A stretch of DNA of 64,000 nt from Symbiodinium natans (GCA_905221605.1 CAJNDS010000891.1:93523-157522), one strand, 5' to 3'; positions 1 through 8,535 are shown, counted from the stretch's first letter. Translations and numbers: made by a program. The notes: generated from the sequence alone by a model not told the origin.

Positions 1-130
1 CGGATGTGTTCTCTCAGCAGAGCACATACCGATTTCGAGAGAGGGTGGGAGAGTCCTATGGGACGAAGCCCGGACGGGCGGCTGGGGTCTTTCTGTGGTT
101 TAGGCAACCATACGAGGTATGTGTCTTTCC
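1..130 (-). other. Reverse transcriptase, N-terminal blocks only
   Basis: HVWKDTYLVWLPKPQKDPS followed by SGLRPIGLSHPLSKSVCALL matches the first conserved blocks of non-LTR reverse transcriptases, where the usual text is a Lys/Pro motif followed by N/L-R-P-I-x-L. The catalytic YxDD box lies beyond the left edge, so activity cannot be judged. Confidence 0.75.
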
Positions 131-3100
131 ACACGTGTGGGATGACGCAGAGGGACTCCTCCCCCCAGGATCGCATCAGGATGGGTTCCAGCGTTTTGGC
201 TACCTGGTCACGGCACAATCTCCAAACTGCTGCCGGGGCCGACGACTTCGGCACCCCTTTGCGAAAAGGTAGTTTTCCTAGGGCCCAAACGAGGTCTTTG
301 GCCTGAACAAGAATGGGTTCAGTGACTCGGTGATTGGGCAAATAGTCTTCTCCCTGACAAAACTTGTTTCTGCTGTGCTTAATGAGCTCAGCCAGTTGTT
401 CTTTGGGAGTGAGGATTTCTCCCTTTTCGCTGCGGATGTGTGTGCGCGCGAAGGGTTTCCAGGGAGCTAATTTTCTAGCGCTCATCCACACTTTCCTTTG
501 ATCGCCCTTAGCGGCAGCTGCTTGTAGGTCCTCGGCGACAGCCTGCAGCTTTTCACGTTTAATTTTCTTAGCAGTTTGTTTCATCGCTTTAGAGGCTACG
601 CGAAACTCAGTGTACTTTTTCCATTTCCGGAGAGTTTCGATTAAGCTGTTCGCTTTGGTGGATTTCCATTCCCTGTACTTAGCCCACATCTCTTTCGCGG
701 TGTGCTTAAACTGCGGATTTTGCGAAACGCGGTTGTCAACTGCAGGTTCTGGAGGGTAGACGGTTTGCATGTGTTCTTTCATGATCTCATCCACCTGCCG
801 CGTGAAGCTGTGAAGATGCAAGTCAGGGTCCAGCTTCTGAATATCCGCATCGATGAGGTGCTTTAACTTCTTAGCCCGGTCATCTGCTTGTGCAATGGAG
901 TCTTGGATGCATTGCCTCGACGCCATCGAAGGTTTGACTGGGTTCGGGAGGCGACATGGCGCGACTCTACGGATGTGAGCCTGCACCGGGATGTGGTGAT
1001 TGGCCTTCCATTTTCCGAGGGCGACTTGATGCATGGGTCTGCTGTGTCTAGCAGTGCGAGTTGCGTGCTGGACCCTACACGCAACGAAATCCAATTGTGT
1101 TTTGGTGCCTTGGTGCACGCACGTATGTGCCGGAGTGCAGTTCCACGTATTGAGGAGAGTGAGGCCGAAGTCCTGGAGTATTCCGAGAAAGTCATCTTCG
1201 TCAGGCGATCCTTCTACTTTGGCAACCACGGCACTACCTATCAATCCCCTCGAGGTTTTGATGGAGCAGTTGAAGTCTCCCGCAATAATCAAGTCGTTCC
1301 TTTGTGGACTCTTCATGATGCTAGACCGTATCGCATCCCAGATTGAGGCCCGAGCTTTCAGGTTCTCGGCTTTGTCAATGTTTGTCCTCCACACATGCTG
1401 GTAGACATTCAGAAGATCGGAGCCGTTCTGTTGGTGATGTAGTCGAACCGAGAGTACTCTGCCTTGCCTAATAACCCTGTAGCTAACATTATCTTGCTTG
1501 CAGATATTCTGATGGATCAGAGTGGCAACTCCTGAGCATTTGTCTTTGCCTGTAGCCCCTGAGGAGACGACGAACCAGGGGCCGGACGAGAAGGTGCGGC
1601 ACCCCTCCTGTTTCCAGTGTGTTTCCTGCACGAACACAATGTCAAAGTCATCTGGTTTCTCACTTAACCATGACATGAGTTCTTGCCAGGCCGCCTGCGA
1701 CCCCCCGCTCATGTTCCAGGTGAGACATCTAAGGTGAGATGCTTTGTCAGATTTGGGATGCTTTGTGGGTTTAGCCGGCCGGTCATTCGGCCCCAGCTGG
1801 TGTATGCCCCCTGTGGTTTTTGTCAGTGTTTCCCTAGTGTACCATGTGCCCTTATAGTGAGTGCCGCCTGTGGCATAGGCTCGTGCGCGAGCTCGTCGCA
1901 GCGATCTCTTGGCGATCCACCCGATGCTGTTGTGGTGATTACGTATTGCCTGGCCAGTGTCTTCGCCCATTCTATTGGACTGTTGGGGCCGATGTTGTGT
2001 GGCTCCCACCACGGTACTGGAACCCGTGGTAACCCTCACGTCTGCTCGACCCCCATTTGCTGTCACGAAGCTTCCACAAAGGATAAGGATCCACATCCAG
2101 AAGAGACTTCGAAAGCTTGGGGCCCAGCCGCTGGACTTGGGACCAGCGCGGCTCGGTGATGTGCGTCTGGCGGGCCCACCCATCTGTGTTGTAGATAGGT
2201 TAGTAGTGCACGTGGCATGTGTGCTGAGGATGTAGGGTCTCCTTCTGTAGCAACCTCTGATTCTCCTGGTGCAGAGCCATTTAGTTAGTCTATCTCTTTG
2301 CAGCGAAAGAAGCCTGCCTGCATAACCTTGCCCACCGACCAAAAACACTCCCAGCAGAAGGATGTGTCCCCATCTTAACCTAGCGTACTGACTCTCGGGA
2401 CCTGGGACATCTCGTCGATCATAGTCCTGCAGCAGAGGCGAGGGGTTGGTGTGTATGCATTGGGTAGAGGAGACGGTGCAACGGGTGTGATGATGCAAAA
2501 CAACCCCCGTGTATGCTCTCTGAGCTGCAGTGCGGTCGTGGTCACGGTCATTGGGGGCCGAAGATCGGCTTCCCCTGGAGGACCGGAAAGAGTGAGACCG
2601 AACGATGGCTTGCATGACGAGGTCAGCAGCCGGTGGCCCCTCTGAGCCAAAAACTTCTTCTCCCGATGCCAGGATCCTGACGGCCTTTATACAATGCGGG
2701 GCCAGCTTGCCATCGGCACCCCGGGTTAAATAGTAGCCGTTCATTGAACGGAACCAGACGGCCCCCGATTCTTTCGGGGAGATTATGATTGCGATGTCAC
2801 AATGCGCGGGGTAATTCCGATATTCACTTTTGTCTACTGACACGCAATGAATGTGTGTCCGGGACTGGGAGAGGCCTCCCGTGATGATGCCCTTCGCCAA
2901 GATCGAGCCGTAGAAGTCCCAGTTGGTTGCGTGGAGGACGTGCTCCGGCAACTCGGCATCCCCAAGGGGCCGCATGACCGCTTCATCACGTATTCCTTTC
3001 TTGGAGTGACCTTGAACCGCCCTGATGTAGAGATCGGCACCTCGCCATTCGAGCGCGAAGCGTTGCTTGTCGTTCCAGTAGACCACCGAGCGGATGTAGT

Positions 3101-4613
3101 TGAGGGTTGCCCCCTTCTCCTTCATGATGGAGGTACGTAAAAGGTCTGACACCTTGGTCCACCCTGCCTCGTCGAACGTCAAGCCGAAGTCTTCAGAGTC
3201 GTGCCTCAGAACAACTGACAGTCTTTTGGAGAGAGACTGATCCAGTTTCCAGTAGAGCTTCGTCGGCTCCCCAAGGGGGGCCGAATCGCGTGCTGGCATG
3301 GGCAGAGAGGTACCATCACTGCTGGCGTAGGTCGTCTCCGTGTAGATGTTATATCTCTCGACCCTGCGCGGGGAGTGGGGGATGCTGCCAGATTGATTTG
3401 GTGGCGTTTGCCCCGTTGGGTAGTCAACCTCCATCTCCACATAGGCATCAGACGAAGCCAGCTCGGCAGTCCTGGTTGCAGGAGCCGTGTTTCCCATGTG
3501 CTTGGAGGTCCTGTCCGGCATGTCATCATCTCTGCTGTCCTGGCTGGTTTGGTCCTGAATTGCCACACGGACAATTTGCTCATCATCCTTCAGCTGCTCG
3601 GTGGGGAAGTAGTAGTCGAATTTGATTGCCAGGTCTTGATGACTATCGAACCAATGGATTTGTTCATGCAGCGACATGGGGACTCCCTCAAACAGTGCGA
3701 TGACGCTGTGCAGCATGCCGGCGAACTGGGTGAGGATGGGCTCGAAGTCCGCATCTTTGGACAGGCTCCATAACCAGCATTCCACAGCTGTGCCGAAGGT
3801 GGAGTGGTTCGCGTAGTGGAGCTTGTCTCTGGAAATCAGGCACATGGCAAACGCAAGGTTCCAGTTGCCTGCGGCCGGGATGATCTTCAGGGACTCCGAG
3901 TGGTGGAAGTCGTCATGATGCTTGACGAAGTGCCCCATTTCGAAGAAAGTTTTGAACATGAGGGCGACCTTCTTTTTGCGCAGGACATTGATGTCATCTT
4001 CGATGATGGCCAGCAGGTTCCACTTCTCACGCACGGCTCTCAAGGATTGTGGAGGCACACTGTCTCGGGCAGGGGGGACGAACTGCTTGAGGCCCTCGGA
4101 GACATGCTGGGCAGGGGCCGGGGGAACGGCTCCCTCAATGGTAGGCCTCCTTTGCTCGCTCGAGCTGCTAGCCTGCTGTCTCTTCTTTGGCGATGCCGGT
4201 GGGTCTGGCGGTTTCTGCCGGAACCACCATTCTCCCTGCCACCAGATCTTGAGGTAGCCCTCTTCGTCCTCCGTCGCATGCACTTCGTGCCGGTCACTGG
4301 TGTCAAACTGGTAGTCCTCATCATCTTCGTCCTCCTCGTCGTAGTACCAGTCCTGATGTTGATCCCGGGGCCGAGCGTCGGCTCCCCGCGCATTCTGCCA
4401 GTGTGGCTGTCGGCTCTCGCGATCGGCCGCTTGTCGCCAGGGCTGCTGATTCATCTCCTGAGCACGGGGGGCCGCAGTGTCGGCTCTTTCCCTTTGATTG
4501 CCAGGGGCATTGCGGCGAGCACTGCGGGCAGCCAGTTCATTTCGGGTGCGCCTCCTAGTGCCGTCGGGCCTGACCCGAGCTCGGGGATATCGATGCCATT
4601 TTTGATCTGACAT
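1..4613 (-). CDS. LINE polyprotein: Tpt1/KptA 2'-phosphotransferase - APE endonuclease - reverse transcriptase (C-terminus cut by window edge)
   Basis: Open from ATG 4613 to the left edge, 1537 codons, partial. Residues 1-90 are Arg-rich and about 91-100 acidic (DEEDEDDED). Residues about 190-345 look globular and are unrecognised. Residues about 459-640 are a Tpt1/KptA domain: LRH (R470,H471), DKQRF 515-519, IRAVQGHS with R531, R585 before THIH, SMNG 623-626. Residues about 964-1210 are an APE endonuclease: TWN 965-967, QETHW with E997, Y1071, GDFN 1112-1115, TQLDF with D1175, terminal H1207. From about 1500 the reverse transcriptase begins (VWLPKPQK, then LRPIGL at 1516). Known LINE ORF2 proteins usually start with the endonuclease, so an N-terminal extension of about 960 residues is unusual. 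Two hydrophobic stretches lie near 750-758 and 837-850. The same frame stays open upstream to 5744, so the start is a choice: 4613 begins MSDQKWHRYP, and upstream codons look like a shadow of ORF1. Residues 640-880 may be linker or non-coding; another ATG (M882, base 1970) could start a separate endonuclease/RT frame. Confidence 0.82.
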   Translation of the reverse strand, partial: MSDQKWHRYPRARVRPDGTRRRTRNELAARSARRNAPGNQRERADTAAPRAQEMNQQPWRQAADRESRQPHWQNARGADARPRDQHQDWYYDEEDEDDEDYQFDTSDRHEVHATEDEEGYLKIWWQGEWWFRQKPPDPPASPKKRQQASSSSEQRRPTIEGAVPPAPAQHVSEGLKQFVPPARDSVPPQSLRAVREKWNLLAIIEDDINVLRKKKVALMFKTFFEMGHFVKHHDDFHHSESLKIIPAAGNWNLAFAMCLISRDKLHYANHSTFGTAVECWLWSLSKDADFEPILTQFAGMLHSVIALFEGVPMSLHEQIHWFDSHQDLAIKFDYYFPTEQLKDDEQIVRVAIQDQTSQDSRDDDMPDRTSKHMGNTAPATRTAELASSDAYVEMEVDYPTGQTPPNQSGSIPHSPRRVERYNIYTETTYASSDGTSLPMPARDSAPLGEPTKLYWKLDQSLSKRLSVVLRHDSEDFGLTFDEAGWTKVSDLLRTSIMKEKGATLNYIRSVVYWNDKQRFALEWRGADLYIRAVQGHSKKGIRDEAVMRPLGDAELPEHVLHATNWDFYGSILAKGIITGGLSQSRTHIHCVSVDKSEYRNYPAHCDIAIIISPKESGAVWFRSMNGYYLTRGADGKLAPHCIKAVRILASGEEVFGSEGPPAADLVMQAIVRSHSFRSSRGSRSSAPNDRDHDRTAAQRAYTGVVLHHHTRCTVSSTQCIHTNPSPLLQDYDRRDVPGPESQYARLRWGHILLLGVFLVGGQGYAGRLLSLQRDRLTKWLCTRRIRGCYRRRPYILSTHATCTTNLSTTQMGGPARRTSPSRAGPKSSGWAPSFRSLFWMWILILCGSFVTANGGRADVRVTTGSSTVVGATQHRPQQSNRMGEDTGQAIRNHHNSIGWIAKRSLRRARARAYATGGTHYKGTWYTRETLTKTTGGIHQLGPNDRPAKPTKHPKSDKASHLRCLTWNMSGGSQAAWQELMSWLSEKPDDFDIVFVQETHWKQEGCRTFSSGPWFVVSSGATGKDKCSGVATLIHQNICKQDNVSYRVIRQGRVLSVRLHHQQNGSDLLNVYQHVWRTNIDKAENLKARASIWDAIRSSIMKSPQRNDLIIAGDFNCSIKTSRGLIGSAVVAKVEGSPDEDDFLGILQDFGLTLLNTWNCTPAHTCVHQGTKTQLDFVACRVQHATRTARHSRPMHQVALGKWKANHHIPVQAHIRRVAPCRLPNPVKPSMASRQCIQDSIAQADDRAKKLKHLIDADIQKLDPDLHLHSFTRQVDEIMKEHMQTVYPPEPAVDNRVSQNPQFKHTAKEMWAKYREWKSTKANSLIETLRKWKKYTEFRVASKAMKQTAKKIKREKLQAVAEDLQAAAAKGDQRKVWMSARKLAPWKPFARTHIRSEKGEILTPKEQLAELIKHSRNKFCQGEDYLPNHRVTEPILVQAKDLVWALGKLPFRKGVPKSSAPAAVWRLCRDQVAKTLEPILMRSWGEESLCVIPHVWKDTYLVWLPKPQKDPSRPSGLRPIGLSHPLSKSVCALLREHI
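990..1724 (-). other. APE-type (exonuclease-endonuclease-phosphatase) endonuclease domain of the LINE
   Basis: In LINEs this domain nicks the genomic target and starts target-primed reverse transcription. Readable motifs are LTWNMSGGS, FVQETHW, LNVYQHVWR, LIIAGDFNCS, LNTWN and TQLDFVAC. The last motif, normally SDH-x-PV, reads NHHIPV (1205-1210): the final His is kept but the Asp position is His. Downstream is a basic, helical linker (about residues 1225-1440) before the reverse transcriptase, as in other LINE ORF2 proteins. Confidence 0.85.
2690..3245 (-). other. Tpt1/KptA RNA 2'-phosphotransferase domain inside the LINE frame
   Basis: Established for the family: Tpt1/KptA uses NAD+ to remove the 2'-phosphate left at RNA splice junctions by healing-and-sealing ligases, and some members can ADP-ribosylate 5'-phosphate ends. 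Seen here: SKRLSVVLRHD, then GLTFDEAGWTKVSDLL, DKQRF, YIRAVQGHS, a HAT in the position of the usual HGT, SRTHIH and RSMNGYYLT. These are in family order with family-like spacing (54 residues between R531 and R585). All four residues of the Arg-His-Arg-Arg active-site tetrad appear present (R470, H471, R531, R585), so the domain is predicted to be active. That it serves the element is an inference. Confidence 0.8.
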
Positions 4614-4653
4614 GCTATCGGCAAAGATACCACACATGTATATGCTGATGCAA

Positions 4654-4839
4654 TCAGGCGTGGCGTGCATCATGTTCCTGCAGCCCGGCAACCACTCTAC
4701 AACACGGATCTCCATTCTCGCACTTAGAAACCCCGAGGTCCTCCCACAGGTGCTTTGTGTAGGGCCGAATACGGCACCCGCGGCTCTTCGGTTTGGAGTG
4801 ACCTGGGCATATAGTCCGGGTTTGGGGCGGGTATGACAT
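4654..4839 (-). CDS. Small Cys/His-rich open frame between ORF1 and the polyprotein (possible zinc-binding remnant)
   Basis: 61 residues. The Cys and His residues are C11, H14, C22, H30, C40, C46, C47, H56 and H60, around LWEDLGVSKCENGDPCC. This spacing resembles a zinc-binding module, but I do not recognise a family. It lies in the same frame as the 211-residue ORF upstream, separated from it by two stop codons (TAG at 5073 and TGA near 4850). It could therefore be the broken C-terminal part of a longer ORF1 or a separate short frame. Another frame in the same stretch (about 5025-4895) is also Cys-rich (TCGICALS...CSHPRC), so frameshift decay is possible. Confidence 0.4.
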   Translation of the reverse strand: MSYPPQTRTICPGHSKPKSRGCRIRPYTKHLWEDLGVSKCENGDPCCRVVAGLQEHDARHA

Positions 4840-5070
4840 CTGCGAGTGTCAGGCAATGGGAGTACAGTCGGGTGCAGGGCTATGCATCTTGCTACACCGA
4901 GTTTCCCACTTCGGGTACATTGCACCTGGGATGCGAGCATGTTGAGGATTTGATTGGGTAACAGGGCTGGCGTTCCGTGCCGAGCATAGCTAACTGCGAC
5001 AGGGCACATATTCCACATGTGTCGACGGTGAGGCCCTCGAAGAGTCAAGGAAGGCCTTCGGTAGGTGCCT

Positions 5071-5706
5071 CTAACAAGCATCAGTTTCGGCCTGCAAGGT
5101 CTCACACTTAGCGAGAAGTTCAGCAGCCTTCTTTCGCCTCTTCCTAGGAGGTAGACTTCGAATGTCTCCGAGGAGTCTGGTGATAAGGCCCGCACATGAA
5201 CCTGTGGAAATTGCGTATGCCACAGCATTGCTCGATATGCCCACCTTGCGACCCTTAGGTTGTGGTGGCGGCTCTGAGTCTGTCGAGAGTGAGTCGTCGG
5301 TGCCCGGTCCTTGTGCAGGGCTGGAGGATTGACCTGGGCCATCGGCTTCCCCCGGGCTGGGGCCGATTGTGGGACTGTCGGTCCTGTCCGCTGGGAGCAT
5401 GTTTGTCTCATGTGCGGAGCTCTCTGATTCGCTCCAGTCCAGGAGCCCTTGCGCGCTCCTCGGCACTCCATGGATTCTGTCATTTGAAGAGGAACTAGCG
5501 AGCGGTGGTGGTGGGAGCTGCAATGAGGGGGGCAAAGATGGAAGCTTCTGTTGGTTTGGGGGGGGGGTGGGGGCTTGGGGTCCTCTCTTATTTCGTGCGC
5601 TGGCTTTGGAGCTGGCTCCCCTAGGGGCCGTTGACTGCACACAGTGGGATCTGGCCGACCAGTGCGCCTCATGGCACTGGTGTAGGCGGGGATGCATCTG
5701 CGGCAA
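5071..5706 (-). CDS. ORF1-like Pro/Ser-rich protein of the LINE, 211 residues
   Basis: A Pro-rich stretch at about residues 45-70 (PSLPPSLQLPPPPLASSSS), a Ser/Asp/Glu/Pro-rich middle and a basic helical C-terminus (LPPRKRRKKAAELLAKCETL). LINE ORF1 proteins are often basic RNA-binding proteins with coiled coils. No RRM or zinc knuckle is visible here, so the assignment rests on position and charge. An ATG in the polyprotein frame at 5081 overlaps the stop by 11 bases, which would allow termination-reinitiation. The start at 5706 is the first ATG of the frame; an in-phase ATG of another frame (5744) precedes it. Confidence 0.5.
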   Translation of the reverse strand: MPQMHPRLHQCHEAHWSARSHCVQSTAPRGASSKASARNKRGPQAPTPPPNQQKLPSLPPSLQLPPPPLASSSSNDRIHGVPRSAQGLLDWSESESSAHETNMLPADRTDSPTIGPSPGEADGPGQSSSPAQGPGTDDSLSTDSEPPPQPKGRKVGISSNAVAYAISTGSCAGLITRLLGDIRSLPPRKRRKKAAELLAKCETLQAETDAC

Positions 5707-5740
5707 AGGATGACTGTGAATATCAAGTGCAGAGCGAGAT

Positions 5741-6130
5741 TCATGGTTTGTCTGAGATCAGGCTGATAAGAGTCTTTGCAAGTTGTTGCTCAAGTGCTAC
5801 ACACAACAACGGGAACCTGACAGAAATGATGGCCACCAGCTGAAGTCCCTGTTCTCTCGGTAGAACCTCAAGGATCGCTGGCACAAGTTCGTCTGCAGTA
5901 TCCTGATTCCACAGCTGCCCTGCGAGGTCCAAGGCACTGTCAATGTCAATAGTGTCTTGACTATTCAGCAAGCAGTCTGCAACCAGTTCCAGAGCCACAA
6001 CGCGAATCTGAGTAACAGGCAGAATGGCTTCTAATGGTGAGACGAGTACAGAAATCGCCGAAGGGGCACTACGGTCTGCTAGAGGGGGCCCGCTATATGA
6101 AACGCTGAGAGCCGAGACGCTTCTCTTTGG
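5741..6130 (-). CDS. Unrecognised short open frame at the 5' end of the LINE
   Basis: Open from just after a TGA near 6133 to the TGA at 5743-5741, with no ATG; a GTG at 5998 is the only alternative start noted. The text looks protein-like (GLQLVAIISVRFPLLCVALE, helical and hydrophobic). Its stop overlaps an ATG at 5744 as ATGA. It may be part of the element's 5' region, an exon end of a neighbouring gene, or chance. Confidence 0.3.
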   Translation of the reverse strand, partial: PKRSVSALSVSYSGPPLADRSAPSAISVLVSPLEAILPVTQIRVVALELVADCLLNSQDTIDIDSALDLAGQLWNQDTADELVPAILEVLPREQGLQLVAIISVRFPLLCVALEQQLAKTLISLISDKP

Positions 6131-6329
6131 GTTTCAACAAGACTCATATGCTTTGACGCAAGCTTGCACGGCTTAAAAAAGCGGGGGGGTTGGGGGGGGC
6201 GCAGCCATTTGCAAACTCAATGCTTGCGCATACTACATATATACACTCCACGTATTTCTACCAGCTACAGCTACATCGCGGTAAAAAGAATCTTTGCGAG
6301 TGGGGAGAACAGGGAAATCAAAACGAAGT

Positions 6330-6640
6330 CGGCACCCAAGCCAGGCCAAGCCGAGCCAAGCCACGCCGAGCCAAGCCAAGCCAGCCAGGCCAAGCCAAGC
6401 CAAGCCGAGCCCACCCGAGCCAAGCCAAGCCAAGGAGCCAAGCCAACCAAAGCCAAGCCAAGCCGAGCCAAGCCAAGCCAGAGGACAAGCCGAGCCAAGC
6501 CAAGCCAAGCCCAGCCGAGCCAAGCCAAGCCAAGCCGAGCCAAGCCAACCAAAGCCAAGCCAAGCCAGACAAGCCAAGCCAAGCCAGGTCAGAGGACACG
6601 CCCAGCCAAGCCAAGCCAAGCCAAGCCACACCTTTGCAAG
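6330..6640. repeat. AAGCC pentanucleotide array
   Basis: About 60 units of CCAAG/AAGCC, broken by CCGAG variants and short interruptions (AAGGAG, AGAGGACA). It separates the LINE from the telomere-like region. Open frames reading SQAKPSQ or WLGLAWLG across it come from the repeat and are not genes. Confidence 0.9.
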
Positions 6641-6784
6641 GGGACAGGCCGAGACACACCTTTGCAAAAAAAAAACGGACCCCCCTAAACCCTAAACCCT
6701 AAACCCAAAAAAATAAAGAAAAATACCCTTTAGGGTTTTAGGGTTTAGGGTCTAAGGGTCCTTACTATGAAGTAGGGTATATAA

Positions 6785-6871
6785 ACTAAGGAATATACCC
6801 AAATTTCTGCTAAGGATCTTTATTATGAATTAGGGTATATTCCCTAATGAAGGGTTTTGGAAGATCTGGGT
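6785..6871. repeat. Family F inverted-repeat element
   Basis: Arms ACTAAGGAATATACCCAAA and GGGTATATTCCCTAATGAAG face each other around an AT-rich centre, like the copy at 52143 but diverged. Confidence 0.5.
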
Positions 6872-7012
6872 ACCCTAAACCCTATTCCCTCTAGGTTTGG
6901 GTTTAGGGCTTAAAGGGTTCATAGGGTTCATAGGGTTCATAGGGTTCATAGGGCTTATAGGGTTTATAGGGGTTCAGAGGGTCTGTAGGGTTTATAGGGT
7001 CAATAGGGTTTA

Positions 7013-7170
7013 AACCCTAAACCCTAAACCCTAGACCCTAAACCCTAAACCCTAAACCATAAACCCTAAACCCCAAACCCCAAACCCTAAACCCTAAACC
7101 AAAAACCCTAAACCCTAAACCCTACACCCTAAACCCTAAACCCTATACCCTAGACCCTAAACCCTAAACC
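7013..7170 (-). repeat. CCCTAAA tract
   Basis: About 22 heptamers with single-base variants, directly adjoining a TTTAGGG-orientation stretch at 6890-7012. Confidence 0.9.
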
Positions 7171-7587
7171 CTAAGTTTAGTGCACCTTCATCCCCGTAGT
7201 CCACAGCCCTCAGTTTTCAACCCCGGCCGAAGTTCGAAGAATTTGCCGTGGCCGCCTCTTCCTTGGAGGGTTTAGGGTTTAGGGTTTAGGGTTGAGGGTT
7301 TGAGGGTTTAAGAGGTTTAGGGTTTTAGGGTTTTAGGGTTTTACAAGGTTTCCTGAAATGCGGGTGGCTCTCTGTGGTGTGTATGGGGAGGGGAGAGTGT
7401 TGCTATAAGGGCTCTAAGCCAAGCCGGGACAGTCAAGTGCATGGGATGGTTTCTGTCGATTGCTCCGAAAACAAATCCACCCCTGTTTAGGGTTGTGGGT
7501 TAACCCTCAACCCTAAACCCTAAACCCTAAACCCTAAACCCTAATACAAAATCCTTAATGCCCAGATGGTATATGGGCAACTCACTC

Positions 7588-7690
7588 TTCCAAAGGCGCC
7601 CTTAATTAAGGAATATGCCCAAGCTCATAATACCAAGGATCTGTAGTACGGACTAGGGTAGATTCCTTAGTCAAACGGGTTTCGGAAGGT
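7588..7690. repeat. Family F inverted-repeat element
   Basis: Starts CTTCCAAAGGCGCCCTTAAT and ends with the diverged complement near TTTCGGAAGG. The centre contains AAGGATCTGTAGTACGG, close to the centre of the 6785 copy. Confidence 0.45.
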
Positions 7691-8535
7691 CAGGGTTTAG
7701 GGTTTGGGGTTTGGGGTTTAGGGTTTAAGGTTTAGGGTTGAGGGTTTAGGGTTTAAGGTTTAGGGTTTAGGGTTTAGGGTTCAACACATGAGCGGAGCTG
7801 CTGGTGACGCCGGTGACAGGCTCTGCTGCTCACCTTGCATACGGCGGCTCACTACAGGATCGCAATCCTAAACCCTAAACCCTACACCCTGAACCCTGAA
7901 CCCTAAATCCTACACCCTAAACTGCCCTAAACCTAAACTTTCCTAAGCCATAAAATGCCCTTATGATCTGTGATGCCCCTTACAGAGCCAAAACGAAAAC
8001 AAACGACCAGAAGTGCCCATTCTAGTAAATGTGCCCTGTAAACCCTCAACCCTAATTAAACCCTTAGAAAAATAAACCCTAAGGTATCGGACCTGAGCCG
8101 TTGAATTCGGTGAATTCTAAATTACAGCTGACAGAGCCAGGAGGAGCCGCAAAAAATTCCACGCCGAGGTGGGCTCTGCAAAAACAAACACAGACACAAG
8201 CACAACATAGCACAAGCAATAGCTCGTTTTAGGTTTTAGGGTTTAGGGTTGAACCCAAAGCCCTAAATCCTGAGATTTTAGGCTTTAGGGTTTAGGGTTT
8301 GAATACTGTCTGAAGGCCTTGGGCCTGAGCCCCGGTACCCTCGACAGCCTGAAGCCTCAAGCCCTAAAGCCATATACCGTGAACCTAATATGGGGTTCGG
8401 AATAAATACTAATAAGTATCCTTTATGGTCCTGATAAAATATATTATAAGAACCCCCCCCCCCCCCAAAAAAAAAAAAAAAGCTATTCTAACCATTGAGG
8501 CCCCTATATGGGGTTTGGTGTTCACACTCAGGGTC

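Larger units (their letters stand above)
1..6170 (-). mobile_element. LINE-type (APE-class non-LTR) retrotransposon, 5' part; 3' end beyond the left edge
   Basis: Transcription runs from right to left. The segment holds an ORF1-like Pro/Ser-rich frame, a small Cys/His-rich frame and a very long frame with KptA, APE endonuclease and the start of a reverse transcriptase. The order ORF1, then endonuclease, then reverse transcriptase is the usual LINE order. The 3' half of the reverse transcriptase, the 3' UTR and any poly-A tail are outside the window. The right limit is placed at the low-complexity C/T-rich stretch (minus strand) near 6175, just before the AAGCC array, and is approximate. No target-site duplication can be checked because one end is missing. 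The long frame has no stop or frameshift over 4.6 kb, which suggests recent activity or constraint. Confidence 0.85.

Noticed and set aside
3290-4610. Plus-strand open frames up to 268 residues opposite the LINE polyprotein
   Set aside because: Shadows of the minus-strand frame, which carries the recognisable KptA motifs; the plus-strand text has none.
5071-5744. Extending the polyprotein start upstream to ATG 5744 in the same open frame
   Set aside because: The text there (CSQRPLGEP, HHHRSLVPL) looks like a shadow of the Pro/Ser-rich ORF1; GC-rich DNA often leaves shadow frames open.
6164-6702. Open frames of 100-174 residues reading SQAKPSQ or WLGLAWLG
   Set aside because: Products of the AAGCC array; present in every frame on both strands.
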